This document shows positions 40,524 to 54,700 of a stretch of 64,000 nucleotides of DNA, piece after piece. A program made the translations under genes and the position numbers. Every line of letters starts with the position of its first letter. Positions within the stretch are counted from its first letter, which is position 1. This stretch comes from Seriola aureovittata. Its lineage: Eukaryota; Chordata; Actinopteri; Carangiformes; Carangidae. Below the pieces are notes generated by a model. It had not been told where the DNA came from, did no database searches, and saw only the letters and a program-made list of their open reading frames with translations. Where the stretch lies: assembly GCF_021018895.1 (NCBI RefSeq), contig NC_079368.1, forward strand, positions 3,937,501 through 4,001,500. The letters run 5' to 3'.

Positions 40524-42676
40524 TTGGTGTGTTTAGTGTCCAAACACTGGAAGGCTGTGAAATCCTCCTGGGCCCAGAGGTGACGTACGGTCCTCCAGGT
40601 CTGGACCTCTTCTGCCCAGTGGCCATGACTATCGCTCACTGCGCCGAGGTGGACGCCGAGAACTGGAACATCCAGCTCAAGAGGAGAACCCAGGACAGCA
40701 AATGGGAGGTGAGAGCTGCAGGCCCACACTTGTCAAGGACAGTGCAGCCTGTCAAGATGTTAGCTGGGCTTAGACGTGGCGTTGGCCTTTCCCTAAGTTG
40801 TCTTTTTCCTGAACGACTCCATTCTTTTTTTTATAGCTAAATGTCAAGAGGAATGAAGGGGCGGTAAACCCAACAACCCGCTGTTTATGTTTGCAGGACA
40901 AATCCCGCTGTTATAAACAAAGTAAACACAAGAAAACACCAGTCACAGTATAAGAATAAAAGAAAGTGTACGTGCTGTTGAGGTCCTGTTGTAATGTTGC
41001 CATCTAGCGTTGCTTTGCTGATGTTTGAAATCACTGCACTGGGTCCATAAATGACAAAGGCTAATTCATGGTTTTGATGTGAATCAGTATTTAAATGGGA
41101 ACAGTTTCCATCCACAGACCACCTGTCTCAATTCAGATGAGATATAATAATAAGATAAGGTTATTACATGTGACCAACATACTGTTCCTGCTCAGCTGCA
41201 ACATCTGGATCTACACACCTGGTGAAAAAAAGTAACAAAAGAAAGAGGAAACATTCAATCAAAGCTCAAACAAAAGCCTCTCATAATGATACCTGTGTGC
41301 TTTCCTTTGAGCTCACGTTTATTCCACATGACGGCAAAATATTTTCTGTCAACAATAGATGAAATGACTCCGTATAGTGTGAAAGGGCTCACGTGTTCTG
41401 ACAAACTCACTTGCAGTGACTTAGCTGGTTGTTTTGTGAACCCAGCCTGCGGGTTTCACTCTGAACCACCGTGTCTCGCGCGGCAACAGGCAGCTAGTGA
41501 AGCAACTCCATACACTGGAAGCTCAGCACCAAACCGCAGACAGACATAGGAAAATAAAAAATCTAAATGTTAAAGAGTTATCCATATATTTATGTGGGTG
41601 ACTCAAGACCAAAAAAGTGTTTGCTAACACGTTCGCTATGAGGTGATAATATATCAGTGTTATGTTTTTAGCTTCTTTTGCTGCCACCAAATACTGGAAA
41701 AAAACAATGAACGCAGCTTTAAATATTATTATTCAGTTGAATTAGTAATTAGTTTTTAGTTTTGTGATTTAGTAAGTAAATTAGTTTTTGAATTAGTGAC
41801 TTATGTTTCCTAACTCATCATATTACACCCTCTTATATAAATCTGAAGGCTGTTACACAAAGAATGTCTGGTGTTAGCTTTTGAAATATGAAAGTCATAT
41901 TCTGTCACATTTATAACTATAAGCAACTTTAGCCACAAATTAAAACCGTGCTATATCCATGCCCATACGCTCTGTAATGCTTATTGAAAGGAATGCAGTG
42001 AAATACACCATAGTTTGATGCTTCTTTTATTTTGAAGATTATTTTAACAAAAGATATGTGAGTATTTGTCTGATTAGAATATCTCATGTGAACACTAGCC
42101 GGACTGAGCACGTTATTAACTCTTAGAGCTCTATCATACACAAGTGTCTTTGCTAGTTTCAGACCCACATGGTCATTTTCCCGTCCAGCGCTCATGTTGT
42201 TTAAATGGCAAATACACTTGCGCCCATGTGAGCGCCCATGGGCGAGTTGGTCTTTAAATGAGGTGTGTGGTCAGGAGTATTGGTAGCGCATTGCTATCTT
42301 TAGACAATGAAAGGCAATGCGCAATTGACCAACAAAAACCTGGTCTGAAGTCAGCGGTGCAGTATTTCACTGTTATGTTAAGGACACATTGTCAAGAGAG
42401 TAACATGTGCCAAGATACACACACACACAGAGCGCATACACTCTTACACTCTGCCGGTTACACACAAGAAGAGAGTGCCACACTGTTTCCCATTCATCAC
42501 CTAAACTACATTTATCCACAGTTTCATAATGAACCGAACATTTATTTGCACGTCTCATAATCATAACAAAACATAAAAGATGTCTAACGTTGTGATTTGT
42601 GCCATTTCTTGGCAGAGCTGTGTGCAGAGCATCGATTCCCTCAGCCCTCCCTTGGCCCTCAGAGTTCACAGAGCTG

Positions 42677-42751
<75 letters not shown>

Positions 42752-45700
42752 AGGACTGGGCTCACTGGTCAGTAACAATATGTGATCAACTCCCCACAGA
42801 CAGAATCTAATTGTACGTCGAGCACTGCATCTTTATCATAGCAATCAGCCAAGGTGCATGTCTGACTTTTAAAGGGACTGGGAGATTTTACTGTGTCACT
42901 GTGGTTTGTTGCATGTTACGCCAGAAACACTCCCATGACTAGTTAAGAGACTGAGTAAAACCCTTTTGAACCATGTGCCTGATGCAGTGACTGTGTTTTT
43001 CCATTGTTAAAATAGCAAAAGTGACATGGACACGCCCTAAATGCATTTGCACCACGCACTTTAGATTGTGCGCTTTGGACTCTAAAAATAGAGCCCTAGA
43101 AGTCATCTACCATCAAGATTGTTTGGGGTAAACAACCCGAGGTTGGAGGCTGATGATGAAGGTCATAAACCGCCACCCCCACCCGACCCTAACCCCCCTT
43201 TCTACCCTTCTAAGCAGTAACTGGATGTCACTCAGTGTAAGATAGTGAGTGTTGTTAAAGTCATGTTCCTAGACATAAGACGCCATGAGTTCCTTGTGTT
43301 CCCGCTCTGCCCGCTGGCCTTTGTATGAGCTTTATGTGGTAAAAGGTCCAGTTAGTCAGTGTGACATGTGACTGGTGAATTATGTGTGAGCCATAAAAGA
43401 CTGTTGGGGCTTTGTGGGTGAGCTGATTGATCCCGCCTTATGTCCTCTGTGGGTCCAGAGGGTGACATAAGGGCCGCATGAAGGCAACACCGCCGGTCCG
43501 GCGGGAGGAAAATAAAGAAACAATTACAGCATGTAATGGGCAGGAAGAGGCATGGCTGCTGTCAGTCAGCGGGGAGGAGGAGGGGCCCCGTTAGACAAGG
43601 CAAGTATCGATTAGTGGATCAGGACAGACATGGCACAGTGAATTAAGACATGAGGTAATCAGCAGGAGAATCATTGAGATTGTTTCTGTGCTGACAACAA
43701 CTCTCCATGAGCCACCATGAACACACACATCAACACACACACACACACCGAACGCACCGCTGACAAACAAGCGGCACAACTCACCCAGTATTTTGCATTC
43801 CTTGTTGGCTTCTTTCAGATGCTTTGCAACAGGAGGCATTGTATTTTTTTTCCAGCTTTGTATGTGTCTGTGTTTTCATTCCAGCAGTGTCAGCCTTTTC
43901 TTTTCTTTTCTTTTCTTTTCTTCTTTTTTTTCCCCCGTGAAGAAGATTGCTTTTACTGGTCTGGATGAAGTCCCAAGAGCTTAATCCCAAACCCAAAGGC
44001 ATAACAAGCCCAAACTCTGTTATCACTTTGCATTATTTGCTCGTGTATTTGAGCAGTAACCAGCATCATGATAACAAGACAAGTAGTGGGGCTGAATAAT
44101 GAAGAGAATATTCAGTCAGGCGGTAATGTAAATGTAAATCTGACGTAAAGTTTTGGCAAGCCAAGCATGGGTCAGAATAATGAATACTGCAGGTTTGCCC
44201 CTGGCTGTTGTGGTGGTTGTCAGCGCTTAAAAGAGCTTGTTATTTAGAGGAAGACCAGTCAGATTTGCCTGCTCTCTACATTGTGAGCCTTTGTCCGGAA
44301 TAATGTTTTTCTAAGCGATGGAGACGGCTGCTGTAAAGAATATGCAAGAGCTGCAGCGGCGTCTGCATGCGCCGCTATCTTACCTCAAGCAAAGCTGCAT
44401 AATAATAAAAGCTTTGGTTTGATATTTAAGATCAGAACCAAGTTACAAGTCCCTTAGTCTTGGATGCAATTATTATTATTATTGTTCAGTGAATTCATTC
44501 ATTTTGAAGTAGTCATTCAGTATGAAATGTACTCATGTAGTTACTCTTAGAATTGTATTATTAGGGCCTAAATTTAGTCATTGGATTGTTGTTAATTTGA
44601 GTCTAGTTTTCATTATTGACATTTTAGTCTTGTTTTTATTATCCACCTTTAATTTTCATGTATTTGAGGCATTGTGAGGCTGCAGGGTCTGATAATGCAG
44701 TGATATTAGTTCAGTGAACATCCAGTATAGAGGATGAGTCTGAAGACTGACCGTCACGTGGAGCTTACTCATCCTTTTTGATTGCATCATGAAGTACAGC
44801 CAAGTGACAGTAACCTTAATGTTACATGCACAGCACTTAAGCTAATGTTACGCTAGCTTACCTCTTTATAAAATGTCAATGTGCTGCCTGCGTGTTTCCG
44901 TAGTTTGTCTCAGCTGTTTTCTTGCGTCGTCTTGTGTAATTCTCAGTGGGTTTTAGATGAAGTTAGTGCGTAAATCTGATTCTGACAGGAACGTCCAGTA
45001 ACATGACCGACAGAGACAGAATGCCACTGATTGTGAGCTGCTTCTTATTAATGGCAGGGCAACAGGTCAAACAACTTAACTTCTGAACTACATATATTTT
45101 TTTGGGTGATGGAGGAAACAGTGTGTGATTCTGATGGATGCATGTTGTTTTGCATTAAAACAGTAATTAGTAAGTGTATAGGAGCTTTGTCACGATGACG
45201 TTTCTGACAAAAATGTCAAGTAATTAACACTGTGATCTGATTTTTATCATCAGAACAAGGGAGACATGAATGTGAACTGTATGTGAAGTATATCATTTAA
45301 GTAACCTACACAAGTACTTGACCAAACTGCTGGACAGTAATCGGTAAACATTGATCGTGTTAATCGTTTAAATGCATCTCGTAAAAAGTATCAAACATTT
45401 ATCCTCATATCTCATCTAATGATGAGCCCATTAGCTTTGCTTCTGTAACACATTATAAAATGTTTAAACATTTCTCTGATAATAATTTGGTCCAAATACA
45501 ATAATATCTGGTGGCAGCACTGTGGTGCAGGAGTTGGCACTGTCGCCTCAGCAAGAAGGTCCTGGGACTGAACCTTTCTTTTTGGTGTTTGCATGTTCTC
45601 CCGTGTCTGCGTGGGTTTTCTTTGCGGGTACTGCGACTTCCTCCTACAGTGTAAAAGCATGCAGGTTAAATCAGTGACTCTAAATTGTGAACGTGAGTGT

Positions 45701-48700
45701 GAATGGTTGTTGGTCTATATGTGATAGACGTCCCTCGCCTCCAAAACTACTAATTAGAAAGCATCTAATCAACCGATGATTTCCACTCCCCCTCACAACC
45801 AGAATTTAGCTGATGAATTGTCGGTACTAACACGTATACATTGGTGTAATATTTTGAATCACAAGCTGCTCTGGAGAAGGTTGGCAGCACAGTATAGGTT
45901 ACCTAGGTAACCGGGGTTATCTAAAGTGGTTAGAGCTGGCTTAAACGCACCCAAGATAAACCCAAAGATACCACAGCTGCCTCTCTTTTCTTTTTTTTTT
46001 TTTAGATCCTTTATCCTACATCTTACATAAATCTTTAATATGGTTGTTCTTTCTTCTCCAGTTTGTCCAGTTTCATAATCTCTATCTGAGATGCTGCTCG
46101 ATGCTCCTGAAGATTAGAAACCATGTCAAGTCTCCTCAGGTCATTCAGTCAGAGATTAAAGAGCTCTTCTGCCGACATCTTGTTTGCTGACAGAGGTCTC
46201 ACTACTTTCTGTCAGCATGTAATTCTTCTTCCTCCTCCTTTCAGTTCAGGCTCATGTTTACCTAACTTTGCCTTTTATAAGCATTCTAGGTTCCCTATAG
46301 TGCGACAAAAAAAAAAAAAAAAAATCCTTTCAGTGTAAGAGGGCAATTTCTCAATATGTGCAAGTGTTGTGAAAGAAGAATGGAAGGGGGGCCGGAGGGA
46401 ATATGAATGAATACAAGATTCATGTCGCTTTGAGATTTCCCTCTAATATTAAAAGGGCACAGAGAAGCTCTGAGCATCCTGGTTTAAAATAATGACTTAC
46501 CATTGAGGTTTAACCTAAAGAGAGAGAGAGAATTTTGAGAATGCATAATACCTGCAAATACACGGTGCCATTAAAATACCCTTATTTCAACTGTCATTAA
46601 AATACGTGCTACACATGAAAGACTCCCCAGCCCTCGCAGCCATGGTATAATAATATTCTGTGCCTTATTGCACTGTGTTAAACTGTGCTTACGAGGATGC
46701 AGAGAGCATAAGTACATTATGTAATATAAACATAAAGTATTTACAGAAGGAATCCCCCCCCCACATGAAATGAATGCGGGTGAAGAAAGTGGTAACATTT
46801 CTCCCTTTATGTTGCATCTCCTCGAACAGTACAGCGTCTGATTATAATATGCAAGCTGATGAAGTGTATTTGCCAACAGAAAATAAACTGGTCACAGTGT
46901 GTGCATGTTTTCTTGGCGCCATACCATCTACTAGTTTTTTTTTTGTCCTCATGAATTGTAATACATTTCTGGTCAGACGCCAAACTGCCAAGGGTAATTT
47001 ATTACCCACTGAGCTGGAACATTGTTCTAACAGCATTTACATTGTGGCGTTACATCCCTTTAAGCATGTTAGAATAAGGTCTTATTCTATATTCTTGTCA
47101 TTTTCAAATCCCGTGAAAAGACCAAAATTCAACAATGTGTCTGTTTCTCAATACTTTTCGACATCTTTAGCCCCAAAACCTGAAACTAAACTCAGTATTT
47201 TGATTCAACTTTTTGCAATCGGACTCCACTGGCTCCCTGGGGCCTGATATGGCAGGTGCCACAACTTGAATGCGAAGAAAGGGTTTCAATTTCAATTTTG
47301 TGAAATATTGCTTCATCAAATAACCACCTCATACAAGCATATTCATTTTTTTGCGACATTCAATAGTTTTTTTCAAAATTCAAGTGTGTCCATTATTTAT
47401 TTTTAAGTTTGGAATTTCAAATTGTGCGTTAAGCAGGCTAATGGAAGGTCACCATGTGTTCTGAAAACAACAGGAAGTTAGTTACTGAGGTTTGGCCTAC
47501 TGATTTTCCTGCTTATTAGCAGGGTCGGCAGTGGCAGCAGCGGCGGCAGCGGCGGCTGTGACACAGAGCTCATGGAGGATATTAAGATACTTTAAAAACC
47601 CTCAGTACCCAGCAACCACAGTTTGAGTCAGAACTCGACCCCCTTCTTAGTCACAACTCCGTTGAGTAATGAGCTGATGTTGTTTGCAAATAAAACTGAA
47701 AAAAAGATGCTCCGGGTAACTCAGAATCATGGCGTTTCTAAGGTTTCTTCACATCAGAGTAATCCAGTGATAGTTGTTTGTATATTCATGAATACATTGA
47801 AAACAGATAGTGCTAATAGCTAATTCAGCACACGTTTGCCAAACTAACATCTCCAGGCTTTAAGTTAATTTCCCTTTATTTCAATATGTCAAATTATCCC
47901 TTTAATTTCCTACAACAGCTTGGTGGTTTGGATTTTAGCTAACATAACTCACATACGTTTGTGTGATCGAGTCACAATAAACTACGGAGGAACAAACTCT
48001 ATAAGGCTTTGGCTACACAGGCGACATTTTTTTTTATTTTGTGGGATCAAATCATCATTGGTTTGGATTTTTTTTTTTTTTTTTTTTACAATAATAAAAA
48101 GATATATCTGACAAAACAAACTCACCACAAGCTCATTTAGCAGCTCCAGAACAGCTAATAGACCTTTTGGTCAACTGTAGTTCAGTAGCTGAAGCTGCAG
48201 CAGTGAGTGAACGTGGAGTTTTGCCGCCTCGCAGGCTGCCGGTAATGTGACTTTCATTTGCCGCATTTGCCACTTAACTTGTGATTATTTGTGAGGGAAT
48301 AAATATTTCTCCGCCAGCTGTGTTTCAGCACGCTGTGTGGTCTCACACCTCCTCATTAAATTGAATAATCACATGTATTTCATGGATTGTGTCTCCTCGC
48401 TTGGGTGGAGGGTGCAACGTACTGTGTGTCAATATTGTGAGACTGGAGAGTCGCAGAAACATATTTGAAGGTGAATTTACTGCTTCCCCCCTGAATAATC
48501 CTAATGCAGTAAACGTAGATGGAAACAAGTCTTTACTCATCAGTTTTCACTGGAAAGGGTGAATTGGTTGATGACGACCATAGGCGGAGCGAGGGGGCGG
48601 CTTCTATGGCTCCATCCCCAGATGTTTTCCCAAAAGTGCAGAGTCTTTTATAAAGTCTATAATACAGCTAACTTGGTGTCATGTCCCCTCGGTCTCTCTG

Positions 48701-51700
48701 ACTGGAACCGCAAGTCAGTGGAGCTTTTATAGCTACTGGGGAAATATCGCCATCTATAGGTCACCTGACAGCGAGCAGAGCCTTTGGGCTTAACGCAAAA
48801 CATGTGATGGTTTCGTTTTCGGCTCCTTTCGTTTGGGCTAAGCCCTAAATGTTTACGATGTCTGGCTCCGCCCCCGTTGACCACAGTGAGCCGAGAGCAA
48901 ACGCACTATAGGTATGTCCCCAGCTGCTTTTATGATAAAAAGTAGCTAAAGGGTTTTAGCGAGAAAATCACTAAATGACCAACACGGCTCGGTAGGAAAC
49001 CTCTGTAAAGGGCTTTATGTGTTGACGAGCACTGGCCTTATGATGTGGGTTATTTACAATGTGACAACATTGGAGTAATTTGGTTTTTATTGTTCTTCAT
49101 ATTCATATTTTTAAAATGTTAACATTTGGATAAAAAAAAAAATTGATTTCGTACATTTTTCTTTAGTGTCAGATCATTTATTACATAATGGTGATTAACG
49201 CTGATTGGATGGGCCCCTTGCCAGTTTTTTGCCTTGACTCTAGAATCCTCACTGCCCATTGGTATGATAGAACTTCGGTTATTCTTCTGTTCAATTTCTG
49301 ATGATCGAAGAAAAGAAAAGAAAAGAAAATGAAAGACGGGACATACAGATTCCTTCATTCCAGCTGGAATGAATTCCCTCGTCCTAGCTGCCGCTGCCGT
49401 CTCATAAATAAAACACTCTGTATAGTTCATAATGACTATTTTGTGTTCTGCTGCGCACTAACACCGTCACTCATGGAGGAAATGTTTTTTCATGTTCTCA
49501 GGAGACTCCTTACAAGCTGTGTAGGTTTGTGCTTTGTGATTTAAACATGTGTTATGTTTGTAACACAACACAGTCCATATTACAGTCACATATTACAGTC
49601 TGCCGTATGCCGAAGTTCATTTGCGTTGTTTCCTAGTCCGGATATCTGTGCAGCTCTGGATGTGAATGTTTACACCTGCTACAGACAATCTGTGTGTGCT
49701 GTGTCTGTGAAGCCTCACACTGTGTGTAAAATAAAGTCTGATTATTTCTGATTATTGGAGGTCGCTCCCCAGTTCACCTGTTGTGAGGTTTGATCAGAGA
49801 TTAAAATATAATGTTTTTATTAACTAGAGAAACTTAAAATTGATTCATAAAGACGTCCTCAATGGTTCATTGTATGAAAACTGAACAACCGCAAATTGCG
49901 CTAAATGTAGTCAACCGGGGAGATACAATTACAAACGTAAACGTGTGTATGATGGGTGCATTTGAGTGGCACTGTTAAGAAAGATAACTTGCAATGTAAT
50001 GAGTTTTCTTGATGAGGTTTCAAGTCTTCTGGGTGAATGGGAGTGGCCCTGTGTATTGTGATATTTAGAACTCATCTGAAAAGAAGATGAACACACAAGA
50101 ATGAATAGAAAGAAAATACATTTTAATTATTGAGTAACTTTTTGTGATGAACTCGGGCATACCTTTTGACTTGTTAGTGGTGTCATTGTGTACGTACACT
50201 GTCCTATATATACAAGTCTATATGTTATCTTTGCTTTTAAAACAACCCTGGACCCGAGAAATGCTATTTACATGTGATTCAATTGCAACAACTAACAGTT
50301 TTGTGGGACACATAATGCTGAACGAATCTGCCAAGCCACGAAAGCTTGAACATATTTGTCTAAATCTGGTTCCCAAACATATTTCATTGATTCTTCTGCA
50401 ATATGCAATTTTGAAATACAATATTAACCACAGCATGATTTAAACTTCTTTATGGTGACGTTTAGGTTCATTTGGGAATGACTGTGGTCTTGGTTAGGAA
50501 GTGAAAAAGTCTTGAGACAAGACCTGTTTACTTTTTTTTAACATGATACTAAAACCACAATCTTCTTACAAAGTGCTGATCACATGGGATTCAGGATGAA
50601 AACCCCAGTCTCCAGTGTCAGAGCAATAGTTTCTGTATGTCCACCAGCCACTTGTATCACCTATGCCTCATATAAAAACAATGAACCATGCCAATGAACA
50701 TAATCCAGGCAACAGTTACATTTGCGACCATAATGTAACTGGCAAAACAAATTGATAATAATAATAATAGATATAATACATTTTATTTATATGCGCCTTT
50801 CAAGACACTCAAGGACAACAATGCACAGTGAAAGATAAAAAAGTTAGTACAAGGCATAAAATACAAACATTAAGAGTATATATCTGTAATTTCTAGGAGA
50901 CGAGAGTTTTTACTGATTATTGCATTTAAAATGACGTTGCCATCGTCAGCCACTGATTTTCCGTTTGCATTTATCAAATGGCTCGATTTCCTCTACAACT
51001 AAACCAGAAAGTAAATACAGAAATTTTACATTAGATCTCAGTCTCATGTAAGTGAATCTACAGGTTTTGCATAATGAGATAAACAGTGACATCACATGTT
51101 TTTAATGGTACCTTAATGTTTTTACACCTGCCGACAGAGCTAACTGAACTGAAACTAGGTGTTGTAGTGTATTTATGAGATGATGTGGGAAATCCATGGA
51201 CATGGACTTTATTTGATCACAGTGGTGACAAACATTATGCACTCAATATTGGATTGATACCATCATTTCTCTCCACAGTTCCCCCACATCAAATCAAAGC
51301 TATATTTGAATATAAACCCATGTTTTTATGTCACAAGTCAGTGGACTTTTCCCAAGACCATTCATTATGGAATAAACAAAGTGGTCCAAGCATATTTTGT
51401 GTTTGAAGACTAAAACTTTTGTATTAGCAGGTCGTCTTTTCTGAGTGCCCCCATCTTCCTCTCAACAGCAGACATGTTGTACCAATCTTCCACATCTGTT
51501 CTTCATTGCAGGAAGTGATGTCAGTGGAGGAGGAGTCCACTTCCTGTTACTGCCTGATGGACTCGTCAAGCTGCCACCTGCTGCTGGACCAGCCAGGCTC
51601 GTACGCCCTGGTGGGCGAGCCCCTGACGCAGGCTGCCGTCAAGAGGCTGAAGCTGGCTGTGTTTGGGAGCATGGAGGCCGGCTCCATGAGCTACAGCCTG

Positions 51701-54700
51701 CGGGTGTACTGTGTGGACGACACGCCACACGCCTTTCAGGTGGGGAAGGACACTTTTTTTTTCCCCACATTTTGTTTATCCAACAGTGGCTGAGTCATGA
51801 TTGTTTCCAGCAGCTCAGTGTTTCACAGCTTTCTGCATTTTTTCATGAAGATGCTGTGGCCAGTAATAGTGGCTTCAGTAGCAGTTTGGCTTCCTCGAGC
51901 TGAGTCTCAGGGTAGTGACTGCTAATGCACAGGGCAAAGCTAATTTAATGCTACACTGGTGTATTTAAAAATGGCAGCTGAGCTGGAACGTGCATTCGTG
52001 TAGTCTACATCCCCCAAAAGTTCAAAAGTTGTTCCCTCATTTTAGTGATAAAGAGTGCAAAGTGGAGAATACTATTTTCTAATTCTGCCATGCATAAAAA
52101 GAGTTGAGTTTATATGTTATTTTAATGGAAATGACTTCATTAGTACTTAGTTTGTTAACTGTACTTATGTGTATGTATGTAGGTTTTGCTGCAGAACAGT
52201 GTGTGTAGTCAAATGTGCAGCCCTTTGGAATAGTGTACACAGTGCCTACATAAGATATGACCTTAAAACTAATGGCAAAACATTTGCAGCAGAGACTTAA
52301 AGGTCCATATTTTACAGTTTCCCTGTGCTTTATTTGAAGTGTTGATCCAGAAGAAGATATATTAGCGGTTTTAAGAACCAAAAACCATCTCAATGTAGAT
52401 TTACATCTCCTCTCTCAGGCTTCTCTCTGGAGCTCTAGTAACAACAGGTCAGTGAGCCAATCAGAAGAGAAGAGGCTCTGAGCCTCTCTTCTGATTGGCT
52501 CACTGTTTTCTGAGTGATCAACTAAAAATAGATCAGATTTCAGGTAAACACTCAGAGAAACTAAATCCTGCAAGGTTGGATGGTGGGTCCAGGTTCCAGA
52601 AGTCGGATGGTTTTAAGGCTCAGTGTCTGAACACAGGCTGTGTGCATTTCTCTGTGGACTGAGGCTTTGATACTTTCACATTAATATAGAACGTAGACCT
52701 GATCTATAATCAAAGAAGACATGGAAATCTCACTTTATACAATATGGGACCTTTAAAGCTGCACTAATCAACATTTTTATATGAAGTATGGATAAAGTTA
52801 CTATGTATAATGCAAAAGGATTTACAGAAATAAACCCACAGCGAGTCACCTGACTGCAGGTTCCCTAAATTCTACAAGGTGTTTTTAATTCTTTTAGCTC
52901 ATTGTTGTTTTATAGCTCGCAACTTGATTCGTTGTCATTAGCCTTATTTCCAGTGGTAGGCAGCTGTTTTCAGCTAAAGAGCTCTGATTAACCCATTGTG
53001 CGCTAGCTGCCCTGCACAGATGGACAAAGTTACCAACTGTTGCTGGTCACAATGGAGCTTTCAGTATTTAGTTCCTCAGAGTTTAGAGGAGGCTGAACCA
53101 GAGCTAAAAAGAGAGTGAACATTGGACTTCCAGTCATTGAGTCTTCAGAACCAAGATTAATGATAATGTTTCTCTGTGTCTGCTGAATCTGTAAATAGGA
53201 TTCGTTTGCTAAAACATAATCAGCATATTAAGTTAAAATACAGTAGTCAGTCAGTGTTGTGTTTACAGCGCTGTTGCACTGCCCCCATATGTCCAATGAA
53301 AAAAAACATCTATTGTAAAATTGCTAAAATAGAGACTTTAATATATCTGTATCTGAAATAACTTGATGAATTACTTTTATGTTGTTCCTTGCCTTTAAAA
53401 TTACATTTCAGAAATTTAATTCCGACATCTTTCATAATGTCCATCTGGATAATCTGGACAAACCAGCTGTTTTTACAGACACAAATTGGTTCCAATGAGG
53501 ATTGTTCAAAATGAGAAGCACATTTTCTGGAAAGTCACACTGCTGTGGAGTTCTCCTTTTTCTTTTTAATGTTATTTTTCAAAGCTGAGAGCACCACAAA
53601 TGAAATTTCACTCACCTCCATGGTGATGGGGTTGAGGCAGAAATCTCAGATCTCTCCAAAGATGCTCAAATTAAAGAGAAATTATCTGCATGGGTAAACC
53701 AGTAAGTGAGACAATATGTTTTTATGGTCCTTGTTGTGGCTTTATTGTATTGTTTTTTTTTTGGTTTTATTTTGTGTTTTTTGAGAGAGACTCAAAAAAC
53801 TCAGCACTCTCTTTGCAGCTACTCATCACCACTTTCACTCTCTGACCTTTTTCCACAAAGACATGAGGATGCATAGTTTCACACTAGCGATATCTGCTCT
53901 ATGAGGAAGTCCATACTGCAGGTTCAAGGCCTAGATTCCACCCTGAGCATGAGTGTGTGTGTGGTGTGAGGCAGCAGGGACCTCAACATGGGCTCTCTAC
54001 CAGTTAAACCATGTGAGTGATTGCAGATTCATTACCACTGCGGAACAATACTTCAGAGCTGATAGACTAAAAGCTTGACAGATTCTCTTTTCACTGGTTT
54101 TAATAGACTGAGACAAAAGCAGCCGTACTGTAATCACTGCCATTGAAATGTTAACCAATTATTCTTTTTTTGTCTTGTTTGACTTGATTATCCTTCAGCG
54201 ACCTATAGGGTTTTTAAGCATTGAGATCTCATCAGTGAACATCAGGGAAATCAAGCTCCCTCATCTCCCCGGAGAAACTAGACTAACAGAAGAGCTGAGC
54301 CGAGCTTGAACAGAGCACCGCGAGCCTCGTGACTGGCTCTGCCTCCCGACCGCCTTTCTGTCATGTCGCAGCCGTCAGTGGCAGCTGGCTTTAAAATACA
54401 TTCTGGATTTGGTTTATGAATTCCCAGCCTGCCGAGCAGATGCCAGACTTTTGCGTGTCCCTTGGGCTCCTGTCTGTTAGCACCACAACTCTGCTGTGTG
54501 TTTTCCAAGCTCCGGCACAAAGTCAATTACAGACTGGATTCTGGATCAACAGGAAGTCTGACGCAACACAAACAGTCGTGCGAGGGAGACGTTTCCTTGA
54601 GCTGAGAGCAAGAGCGCGTTCTGATCAGCAGAGTTAAGGTCTGATCTGAGGTTGTGTGATAGCGCATGATGAGGCCGTCTCTTCTAAAAGATACCTCTTC

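Larger units (their letters stand above)
28738..40536 (+). other. unc5d intron within ZU5 coding region (11.8 kb)
   Basis: 28738-36430 shows homopolymers (poly-T near 31450, poly-C at 32220-32235) but no recognised gene or transposon ends. From 36434 a MITE-like segment, a local direct duplication and a large inverted-repeat element (37105-38665) follow. The intron ends in a (GT)n acceptor region. Confidence 0.65.
40709..51511 (+). other. unc5d intron within ZU5 coding region (10.8 kb)
   Basis: It contains a hAT-like element (42124-43098), a SINE-like copy (45510-45735) and a retroelement-tail repeat (50767-50870). The other stretches (40710-42120, 43100-45500, 45740-50760, 50870-51511) show short homopolymers but no gene. 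A short interrupted GGC/GCA run occurs at 47525-47560. Confidence 0.65.

Noticed and set aside
40307..40840. 177-codon open frame as a gene
   Set aside because: Only 40537-40708 is conserved. The upstream part translates the (GT)n repeat as Cys-Val, and the downstream part is past a consensus donor.
42373..42810. Cys-Val and Thr-His repeat frames on both strands
   Set aside because: Translations of (GT)n and (CA)n runs inside a hAT-like element.
45510..45735. Functional tRNA gene
   Set aside because: A- and B-box-like strings are present, but the sequence between and after them cannot fold as a tRNA cloverleaf and continues as a SINE body.
46774..47247. 157-codon intronic open frame
   Set aside because: No recognised domain, no splice or codon evidence, and low-complexity composition. 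Open frames of this length are expected by chance in 64 kb.
51445..51903. 152-codon open frame overlapping the ZU5/UPA exon in another frame
   Set aside because: The frame 51512-51739 that matches UNC5 is a different one; this is a GC-rich shadow frame.
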